From the NCBI GenBank assembly GCA_019843655.1, contig JACDQD010000006.1, positions 12,965,746 to 13,029,745 of the forward strand: a DNA stretch of 64,000 nucleotides, given 5' to 3'. This DNA is from Lethocerus indicus (Eukaryota; Arthropoda; Insecta; Hemiptera; Belostomatidae). The notes below the pieces were generated by a model. It did no database searches. It was not told the origin of the DNA and saw only the letters and a program-made list of their open reading frames with translations. The translations under genes were made by a program, and so were the position numbers. Positions 1-10,298 of this stretch are shown here, piece after piece; the first letter of the stretch is position 1; every line of letters begins with the position of its first letter.

Positions 1-2085
1 CAGCATTGTAAATACTTATATTTTCATCATCGTGCCTCTTGTTACAGCTGTGCCCCAAAGAGGCATTCGATAGTAACCAGCATACCGAACTTCCGATGCT
101 CTGACATGGTTTTGGCCAACTCTATATTAGTCCACCCCTACTACCAGCGCCGGGAAGCACACACACACACACACACACTGAGAATGGGAGATATGGAAGT
201 TTTCCAATCAATTTCCCTGCACCAAAATGAGGTCCTCCCACCAAACCTGAAGATGAAGATGAATTGAGTTGGCGGGCTGATATTTTTGAGAAATAGCCGC
301 TAAGAAGGGGGACGCATCCCTCGTCTAGTTTTCAACTGAAATTTATTGCCCCGGCGATTTACTCAGAAATTCTGATATTGCCATTAACCACAAGCCGGGG
401 CCTTTCCGGAAATTGAAGTCATTTATATGAAAAAAGGAATGGAGGTGCATAAAGGGAAAAATTATACGAGGCCAGTTGGGAAACTTGTGATATTTGGTGT
501 AATATATTTTGAAGGCGGACTGCTACGGTTAATAAACAATAAAGTTGTGACGAAAAGAAGAGTGCTAATTAGTTTACATTAATTAATAAAATCAATTTTA
601 AAAAAGTACTTGTTTAGTGAATGATGTGGATGTAGTAATAGGGAAAGTTGAACTTAGATAACAAAACGATTTTAAACCGATTTTTTGATATAGTGGAATA
701 TGAATGGTTTAATATTTTAATAGTCGTATTTTTTAATCAAATTATATTAAACTTTTATGAATTTAGGATTTTATATTACCGTTTTCTGAACAGATTTTTA
801 AAATTCTTTCTATATCATCTACAGAAGCGAGAAGCGGATTTACGACCTTTATACAAAAAGCTACTGCAACCCAAATGCTCAATTGGCCGTAGATCCCCTC
901 ATGGAGACGGAGATTTTTGCAATGCTCCGGGAGGAGTATGTGAGCAAAATAAATCTCAGAAGTTCTTTCTTCTTTTGATAATACCTAACTTTATTTAATA
1001 ACCGTTCAGGACATCCCGCTCCGACCCCGATATCATTTTATGGGACTATTTTTCGGTGATATATCACAAAATATATCACAAATTATCCATATTTATTAGT
1101 TTTATAAGAGTCGGTGTGATGTATTTCACTTATATTAGATTTTCACTTTGCTGATATCGTTATAAGAATTATATAATAGATATTCACGATTTTGCGTTCA
1201 AGGTGTTTTTCTGATAGTGAATTCTCGGGGGTCGCGTTTATGATTCTATGGTGGAAAGTCAAAATGTGTAGTTTCTGTTTTTGAATTCTTCCTTTGCAAT
1301 GTTCTATTTGTCTGGGTCAAACTTCATTGGGAACTCGGTTGACGATTCATTGCTCGTAGCTATTTTTACGGGCTACGGTATTCGAAAACTATTTTTAGCC
1401 GGTCTTCTACTTAGGATGCATGGTGCCTGGGGCCCATGGAGGAAAAAGGGATCGAAGATATCCTCGACAGGAGTACCTTCGCTGACCTTTTGAAGGCATT
1501 GTGTTGTACCTTCGACTTTTATCCCCCAATCATTGACGGGTATTTCGTCAACCAATTACATCCCGAAGGATACGATGTCCACCACGATTCTGGGAATCGG
1601 CGGATAATCCCCCCAGCGGCAAGGCGAATTACCGGTTTGCCCCAGGAGACGACTCGCTCGAAATTAGTTCGGGGAACGTCCCCGAATGTCGAACTCTCGC
1701 GCCGACCAAATTTGAAATGCATGAATACGGTGTGACTCGTACTATTGAATATATTGCAATAAGGGAGAGGCTTATGTCACACTGGCAAATCTCTCCAACT
1801 TTAGGATCGCAGTGTCAGTTTTTAACAAAACATGGTAACAATATAATGTTACACTAATCTATATAACGTATTTTTAGTCCGGATTTGTGATGAATATTAC
1901 TCTTTATTTTTAGAGGTTAGTCTTTTTTGTACTTTCCGCTTGTTTATATCATTGAAACATTAAATTCTCCAAACCACCAATCTCCAATAGCTTCTTTCTC
2001 ATATCGATTCATCGTGCAAACCATGGACGGTGAAGGTGAATAGCTGCAACTGTGTCCACGTTACCTTCGCACTACGTCACACTAC
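1..2085. other. unassigned non-coding stretch
   Basis: I recognise no gene here. It contains a CA microsatellite at 158-178 and a slightly GC-richer segment at about 1373-1735 that is open in several frames on both strands (99 codons on +, 60 and 67 on -). None of those translations resembles a family I know, and overlapping openness on both strands argues for base composition rather than coding. The remainder is AT-rich sequence. Confidence 0.5.
158..178. repeat. CA dinucleotide microsatellite
   Basis: About ten uninterrupted CA units are visible. Such tracts are usually length-variable between individuals. Confidence 0.95.
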
Positions 2086-2350
2086 GCCAACAAATTGACA
2101 ATATACAAAGCTATATTATGACATACGGTATCGAACTATGGGGGTCCACCAAGATATCCAACCCTGCTTGCATCCAGAGATTCCAATCGTAATTCTTTTA
2201 AACCATCCTCAATGCTCCCCGGTATGGTTCCAATAACACCCTTCACCACGATCTCAACATACATACAGTCGACAAAGTCATAAAATCTCGGTTTAACAAA
2301 TTTTGATACCCCGTCTTTCTGCTCATTGCAATCCCCTCGTCGTGTATTCA
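2086..2350 (+). pseudogene. decayed Jockey-type reverse transcriptase C-terminal remnant
   Basis: Translating the + strand piecewise gives ANKLTIYKAIL at 2086-2118. After a frame change and loss of a few codons comes TYGIELWGSTKISN from 2121, then two in-frame stops (TAA at 2190 and TAA at 2199), then TILNAPRYGSNNTLHHDLNI. After a second frame change HCNPLVVYS ends the match at 2350. These pieces match, in order, the region after the polymerase domain of the intact ORF2 in this window (NNKLLLYNTIL, TYGLELWGS, KITDAPYYVSNLTLHTDLK, HPNPLVQ). The remnant is on the opposite strand to the other two Jockey copies and is much more decayed. It cannot encode a functional protein. I see no clear ends, poly(A) tail or target-site duplication. 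Confidence 0.75.
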
Positions 2351-5340
2351 CGTGAAATTTACTGAAAAATAAACATGAAACATTTATAGTCAGCGACCTG
2401 TTGTAGGGTGGAGGGGCTTGTATTGTAGCAATAAATAAAGAATAGATTTGTTCTGCTTACGACCGAATGCTTTTACATGCAATATTAAAAAAAATATTTC
2501 AGAAGACCAGAGAATGTCCCCAACAGATATTTTAACATGTTTTCCTTTAGAATCTCCCCGATGATTTTATTGATTTTACAATCAAGTCGAGAATGGTAAA
2601 CGTTCAATTTCCGGCCTCTTTTTGCGACAAGGACATTTCATCGGTCGTAAAAACATTTCAATCTCCCCTTCTCCAACGCCCCCGAGACCAAGTGTATTTT
2701 TCCAATCATTGCTTAAAAAATGTATTATATTTTTACGAATGTAAATAAATATAGAAAGACTTTCAATGCTTTATATATTACTGCATACAATGATTATTGT
2801 AAGTTTTAAAATACATATGTCATTTTGATGTGACCGCCCTAAAAATGCATGAATTAATAATATTAATCACTTAAAAATGTTAACCTGGCGATAACGTGCC
2901 AGCCTACCAACCGAGGAAGTTCAAGAGCCATTTAATTAATCAATTAAATAAAAAATGCAACGCCGATATGGATGCTGCGAAGGTTATCGTTTACATTTTA
3001 AATAAACAAACTTACTTCGCAAACTACTTTACCAGGCAAATGTATTTTAATATTTGATAGGAGAAGGAATGAATGAACTGCTCCTGTTGTAATTTCTGAC
3101 ACGAAGGTAATAAATTAGTCTCCTATAATATAGGTACTATAATACTCACAACGGAAGGTAATTATCATTTTTATTGGGGAATTACCTTGGAAAATTTAAA
3201 TTGGGATGAGCGAGAGAAAAAAAATTGCATAATCTGGAAGTGTATTAAAAGCCAGTATTTAGATTAGCATACAATTATAATGTTCGCCTCCCCCAACCCC
3301 TTAACAATAAGAAGCTCCGAATAACAAACTTCAAGAACTTGGGTTGGAAGGGGGCGATGATTTATTCATATTGACGAACCGCGCGTCTGACACAAAGTTA
3401 TTCAGACTTAACTGCTTAATACTAAGGGACTTGGGATTTAAGCTTTGGGCCTAAATATTTTGGAAAGTGTAATAAAATTAAATCCTCCCGCTTCTGGAAG
3501 GGCCTTTTAAACGAATCCAACTTTCCTCGAATCCGTTCCTGCTCAAGTTTTGCGGTTTCTCTTCCAAGTTTAATGATTCCAACAAGTAGAACAAAGAAAT
3601 CATACGTGGAAATGACAGTGGGTAAGATTGAAAGTTAATACAAATTACTTTGCGCTCTTTTACTTTCAATGAAATTACCTATTATCTATGTTATCTAATT
3701 TTTTATCATTTGAAGGTTACTCGCTTTAATAGAATTGGGGGCGTCGTTGAAGCTTACCTTAAAGCATTATAAGTAGACATTGGGTACCTTTCACGATGTG
3801 TGTTTTCCTAATTTCCCCTTTGATTTGATCGTGCCTTTTGACACTGACAACAGATGCATTCTGCCCACACCCATTCTCTGAGGTCAACAGCCCGCACCTT
3901 CCACCTTCCCCCTCACACCATCTCCCTTTCCCTCCCTAGTGCGCTACATCGTAAATTAATTAAACCCAGTTAGTAAAACACGGCCGGCTACTTATCCGTG
4001 GGGTCAACTTGGAAGCCATAAATAATTCCTCCATTCAACTCCTCCCCTCCCTTTCCATTCCCTCCCATTCCCACCCCTTCGCACCTTAACGCTTTACCGC
4101 TCGCCCCATCTCATATTCCCAGCTAATGACTATATCTCAGGTCATGCGTTCCAGTATAGGCCGGAACGCGACTTTCAGTTACGTTATTACCTTTTAACAT
4201 TGAATAGTTATTCCACAATCGGTCTGGTGTTTCATTGCAAGGAAACCCTGGTGACTTATTTCCAGAAATTATATGTTGAAACAATGCCTTCTATTTCAGA
4301 CCTGTAACTGTGAAAGAGAAAAAAATCAATCAATGTAAATTATAGATGGATAGTTTGAATGGCGAAACTAGTTCCGTCGACGCTTTATTACATTGCCCAC
4401 GTTGTTTTCACTCACTTTTAATTGCACCACACATATCTGATGTGCTTTTGATGAAAAGTGTTTGACACAACTCAACTTTGGCGCATATATCACAACCAAG
4501 CCTGTTTGCGATGACAAGGAAACACTCATTCAGAAAGGCAATAATTTCATTTGCATCTTTTCTACTCCTATTTATGTCGTCGACTACTATAATCTGAAAC
4601 TTTAAATACTACAATATATTTATTTTCAATAAGCGACGTACATAAACATTTTAAATCGTGGTACGGATTAAGAATTTTATAAACTAATAAAAGAAATATT
4701 AAAACAGGCTATAAAATAACCTTAAATGAGGGAATAAATGCTCGACTTATCTTTGCATAGTACTAGGCGCGAATATACCGGGTAGGCACCACTTCAACGT
4801 TTATTCGGGCCGTATCCGGGACACAATGCACAATGTACAATGTACAACACTGGGGAGAATTAGAGCGGTGAATTGTCGTCGAATCTCGGAAGCGCGACCC
4901 ACGTAAAATGTGATATTCCGATCAAACGCTTCCCATTGGCCAACCCTTTTTCCAGATTTCAGGAGATGCTCTGAGGGATTTATGAAACCTGAAGAATTAT
5001 TATATACGCAATACATACATTTACACATTCCAGCATCCGGAGATGATACAAAACTCCTGTACTACATATATTTCTGCATGCTTGTTTCGTGCATACGTGT
5101 TCACGAAAAGAACGTTAATTGGCAGGCGTCATGTCAACTTGCTCAATTTCAGAAATATTACTATAGATGACCAGAAAAGTGAGTGGAGAACCATCACACA
5201 CGTTTCCAGTGTCATGAAATATTAGTCAGAATTGAGTCATTTACTGGATCCTAATTTCACTTCAAGTACTGATATGTTTAGTCACGGATAAGATATGATA
5301 TCGTTCAATGTAAGTGTAGATACCATATTTTTATTATAGC
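2351..5340. other. unassigned non-coding stretch
   Basis: Nothing recognisable as a gene or mobile element. The sequence is AT-rich with pyrimidine-rich patches, for example around 3890-4090. Open frames are short (75 to 86 codons near 4801-5170) and overlap one another on both strands. Confidence 0.5.
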
Positions 5341-5525
5341 AAATGTACTTAACTAAAGTTCGTTCGGTGCATTAGCATCGATTAACTAGATTACCACAAA
5401 TAAACTTTTTTCAATAAATTTTGGATCAACAGGAAAACTTTTATGATTCTAAATGCACAATACCGGATAGGTTTCCTGTCTACGGTATTTCAACCCCTCG
5501 CAGACCAGAAAACGGGTATTCTAAA
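5341..5525 (-). repeat. fragment of the foldback-like interspersed repeat family
   Basis: The reverse complement of 5341-5480 matches the inner part of the copy at 44621-45485: a CCTATCCGGTATTGTG stretch, then TCATAAAAGTTTTCCTG, CCAAAATTTATTGAA, and ACCGAACGAACTTTAGTTAAGTAC. Both inverted ends are missing. The last 45 bases (5481-5525, starting TACGGTATTTC) match the sequence lying just outside the right end of the copy at 26156-26623, with 4 differences. That means either the family extends beyond the end I assign or both copies sit in another repeat. Confidence 0.7.
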
Positions 5526-8500
5526 ATTTAAATGTCTTTCGTCTGTAATAGATCGTGTTCCTCTGTTCCCATTGTATTAGCATCTTTATTATTTCAACAA
5601 GTACACAGTTTAATAATTTTCCGACTGATTTACACTCTTGATTAGTTAGGTAGCCGGGACGGCTCCCCGGGTGAATTGCGACTTGCTAACGGTCCAACTT
5701 TATTACCCATATAATAGCCGCTTACACCGTATATACCGCACACTATGATATACTGTTAGTGGAGTAATACCCGCACACACCACCACCCCATTCCCCGCTA
5801 TCAACACGAGAACCACCGACGTAGACGAATAAAGGAGGAGGCCCCGCTCGGGCCTCATCAGTGTTTATTTACCCAGCCGAGGGAGGGAAACTTTGTCTCG
5901 CGAAACTTTCTCTTTATATCGAAGACAGATTTAATAGCGGTAGAGAGGGGGGTGTAGAGGCAGGAGGTTGGGGAGTGTTCAATTTAATATTATGACAAGT
6001 TATTGAACAAACAGAAGACTGAGCACGGCCCGGAGAGAAGCTTCTTCAAATACGCCTTCGACGGACAAATTGATCCCTCCAAAATAATGGCCCGATCTTC
6101 TGCCACGAAACAAAAAATCGGGCTGTATTCAGTGTAAATAGAGTTGAGTAATTACATTATGGAATAATAAAATACGGAATACAAATCTACTGATGGAATT
6201 TGGATAGTTGAAAATAAAAAATCATTCTTGATTCGTAAAAAATAATTTCTGATTTATATTTAACTGACAAATAATTAAACGTTGAATATTGTTTGATTGA
6301 TTTTGGTCGGCCAACCCCACCATCCCTCCGCTGTTTCGGTATTACTTTTTATGGGACACACACACTCTAAGTTTTAGCACCGCTCAAATTAGGACACTTA
6401 GACGGAGACAACGAGTGTTGAACTCTGATATCACAGGTGACATAAGCAGGGATTAGGAAATTGTTTCTCCCATTGGCCTCGGGCCGACCGTTTTCCCCGG
6501 GGGCGACCTAAATGTGGGGCGCGTTTCCCACTATCAAAAACGGACTTCCCAAGTATCAGCCTTTTTTACTATCCCCGTATAAGGGACCGTCTCGGGATTG
6601 AATAAAGATTCTGCTGCAAATCCTCGGCAACGATAATAAACTAAAGATAAATAAAATACACGTTTCTGAGAATAATGTTATATTCCAAAGCTGATCGGTA
6701 CAATAAATTATTAAAACTACCTTTTAAAACTGCCAAAAGTGAAATAATACCAATGTAATATTCTAAATGATTCGAAATTTTAAACCTTTTACTTCAAGAA
6801 ATCTACTCTGCCCACTACATCACAACCGGTGGGGAAAATCATAGTCAGGATGCTTTTTTAAATTGATAAATATTTACAAGGGGATCCATTAAGAAGTAGT
6901 GTGACAATGCCAGCCAACAGATTAAATATTAAATCCGTTTCTATTCTCCGATATTCTAAATATACAATTTAAAAAAAAACTAAGGTTAAATTGGCGGGTT
7001 GGCGTCCGGGATGGAGTCAAATCATCAGTTGGGGGTGTGAGTCGGGACGGGAGGGGTGGCTCTCTGAAGCAGAAATAAAAGCCGGCGGTGTTTTGACAGT
7101 TGAAGCTTTTATCTGTATCCGGGTGGAGGGCAACTCAAGTGGAAAAAAAAATACATTCTGCTCCTGTGGGGCTGGTGGTATATGAGGTTCGCAAATCCGG
7201 CCGATGGCCCCGAACCGCCGGGGGCAAAAATTTAATTTTACTCGGCCTACCCCCCAGCCTCCAGCAATACAGATTTTCATTTTCTACCCCCAGAGATCTG
7301 TCAAATTGCCAAGGGTTACCGGGACACCGCCGGGGTTTAAATCACAGGGGGTGTTGGAGGAGATATGAATGTCCATCAATTTCAGACCGATTCGATCCAT
7401 TCGGTTTGACCACATTTTAGCCTGTTTAGCATTCAGTGCTTACATGATCCCCCGATATATTTTTAAAGCTACATCATCAACAAGAGATGAAAATTAATGT
7501 AGACGATCAAATTAGTTACCGAAGCCTCTGGAAATGCCTATATGATTCATTCCTATGTATATTCAAGTTTCCTGATTGAATATTTCTGGATATAAATTGC
7601 TCAATGGAAAGATGTTTGATTTTCATTCATAAAACAAACCGATTTCAGCTTCAGTTATCCCAAAGTAATATTATGAAAAAATGCATGGTTCGAAGAATAA
7701 TTGGGTACGGATTTCATGAACTCTTAACTGGCGAGCTCTAGCGGAGTTAACTTTCGGCAGGAAATACGGGAAATACGAAAAACGCATTAGCTTAAAGGAC
7801 AGGCAGAATTGGGGAATGGTGGGGCCTCGGTTGTTACGCTGAGTGAGAGTGCTGCGTCGAAAAAAAAAGTCATCGAGCGATGGCCTCTTAATTATAAAGT
7901 TGGCCCGAGTCAAAAACTTCACAATTCAGTTTTGTACCTCATTACTTTGGCAACAATTCCTGACAGAACAAAATGGCGGGGAAAAATCCAAAGAAAACCA
8001 GTTTAATATTTTACTTAGGGAGCGGTGTGAGTGGGGGTGTCGGGGATGATGTTGGCGAGGAGGGGGGGGGTTCTGGGGCTAATTAATTGGAATAGTCTGA
8101 GAAAAGTTGGCCAACTGCAGTTGCACGCCGCCAACTGAGGACTTTCACATTTAATGACCTTCGAGTTCCCCCGTATTTATAACCCGGTCTCTCACCATTC
8201 ATTCTAAAAGTTTCATACTCCAGTTAATGATTTTAATATAGGGTTACTTCAAATTTTATTTGAACCAATGTATGAATTCTAATGTACTTTTTACTTCGTT
8301 TCTCTCGCCAGCATTGTTTGCCGTTGTTGTTTATCGATAATTTAGAACCTTATTTGCGGAAACTGTCAAAAAAATAGGTTTTGAATGAAGGAACCGGCTG
8401 TGCTGAAAACGTCGCGAAGGTTATTTAAAAATCCTTAAAAAAATAAAATTTAATTCATTTTTTGAGTTGGAATAAGTAGGTTGGATTCTTAAAGAGGGGC

Positions 8501-10034
8501 TAAAACAAACTGGGTTCTGGTCCGATGAATCCGAGATGGCGAATAGACGACGGGAAAAAATCACGCATGTCGATATTATATTATAACTGGGAGATATTTC
8601 AAATTTTCTGGTAAATTAAACGTTGGAAGCCGAAAATAAAAAGAGGCCCAGAAAGCGGAAAAAATTATGGTGGCCGGCAGAAGAATTTACTTAATACAGC
8701 GGAAAGGGTAATGAAGGGAAGAATAGAATAGAGTGGAAAGAGGCGTTAGAGTTGGGGAATGAGAAATTATTGAATGAATAATTGTGATGACTTTGAAGCG
8801 GTTGCATCATTCAAATGAATTGCTGTTCATCTAAACTATTGGGAGTGTCCATTTTATTAATTGTATACGGTTATTACCTAAAAGCGGTAATCCGTTCTTC
8901 CTATATAACTTGTAATTTGGTTGAATGACGTTCTCTGGGGTTGAGTCGCGATTGGATACTTACAAACGCGTTTTCATAGGTGTACTGGTGGACAGTCGCC
9001 CAATTTTATTTTATTCCCGTCCGATTTTAAAAGAGGAAAGATGTTTTATTACATCCTGAAAGTTATTGAAAGGGATAGGGGTGGGTATTGGCCCAGATGG
9101 GGTAGGCAGGATATAGCCCCCCGGGGCTGGTCCGGACCCCACCGCCGGTCCTTTATATTAGAGATATCAGCAGACTGGTTATTAAGGAGTAGCGTTGTGC
9201 CTGTGCCTAAGTGAGGCACGGTGACGGTCGGTCTCCCGCCCCACTGACTGTTTGCCTCTGCCTAAGGAAAGCTCACATACACATGGGCTACGGGGGGGGG
9301 GTCGGAGGAGCCCAGACGATATTACAGTGTACAGTGAGCATACAGCGAGCTGTGTGTTTGTGGGTTTTGTGATGGGGCGGCTATAATTGGCGGAGGCCCT
9401 CTCCGTACCCTTCAATTCGGTTTCAAGTAAATAAACACTGAAATGTGGTCTTCCTCTGCACCCGTTTATCTTTTATTTCAGATCATCCTCCCACGCGATC
9501 TGTTTTGTTCCCAGTAGATTTCGCATTATAGATGATTTATTATTTCCACTTTGTATTTAATAAATGTATCCTATATGGCCTCTATTGTTCTATAGCACCT
9601 TGTTACTAGTCCTGGCAAAGGAATCATGATAAAATGCGGAAAGAATGCGAGAGAAGAGCTTACTTCCGTCGGAAATGTTACTGAGTGTAAGGATCAAACT
9701 TTAGGGGTTTCAACAATTACCCAGCTTTGATTCCTTTCTTCCTCCCTCGCCAAATTCACCGGCACTACCCCCGATTCAGGACGCTGGCTCCGCCCAACCC
9801 CAACGACACACAACGGCCCGATAAGGCGATCAACCATCCGCATCAAGCGATGCGTCACCCCCTCCCTTCCCCCAAATCCCTTTGATAGCCGCCCCAACCC
9901 CTCAAAGCCCGGGGCCAGTTTCGGCTTCCACCCTGCTGGGCATCCCTCTAATTACGGCAGTCATTTTTGTTCCGGGATAATAAAGCAGATCTTGGCGTGG
10001 GAGAAAACCTGGGGAACGGGTCCGTACTTTTAAA

Positions 10035-10040
<6 letters not shown>
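5526..10040. other. unassigned non-coding stretch
   Basis: No gene recognised. GC-rich blocks (6470-6600, 7000-7350, 9100-9300, 9720-9950) alternate with AT-rich sequence. Runs of nine or ten G occur at 8062-8070 and 9292-9301. Open frames up to 106 codons near 7017-7420 overlap on both strands in the GC-rich blocks and look like compositional noise. Confidence 0.5.

Positions 10041-10068
<28 letters not shown>
10041..10068 (-). repeat. poly(A) tail of the retrotransposon
   Basis: An uninterrupted run of 28 T on the + strand marks the 3' end of the - strand element, as expected for target-primed reverse transcription of a polyadenylated RNA. A tail of this length without interruptions is consistent with a young copy. 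Confidence 0.9.
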
Positions 10069-10073
10069 GTCTC

Positions 10074-10079
10074 TTTATT
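10074..10079 (-). terminator. polyadenylation signal of the retrotransposon
   Basis: The - strand reads AATAAA five bases before the poly(A) tail. The related truncated copy carries AATAAA at the equivalent place (22439-22444), which supports a functional signal. The spacing is shorter than in most host genes. Confidence 0.75.
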
Positions 10080-10298
10080 GTTACAACTGTAAATTATACA
10101 ATAAGCAACATTGATGAATTCACTAGCTACGATAGTTCACAATTAGAGGAGAAACCCACTAAGCCTTTTTATTAAAAATAATATTTTTATATATAATAAA
10201 TAACAATTTATTTTTATTTATTTATTTATTTTTATTTATTTATTTTGTTTTTAATTTCATTTAATTTATTTATTATTATTAATATTTTATTTAATCAT

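Noticed and set aside
1373..1735. Segment open in several frames, considered as a host exon or old retroelement
   Set aside because: I could not match any translation to a known family and saw no convincing splice sites.
2136..2351. 71-codon frame on -
   Set aside because: It is the antisense of the decayed reverse transcriptase remnant on +.
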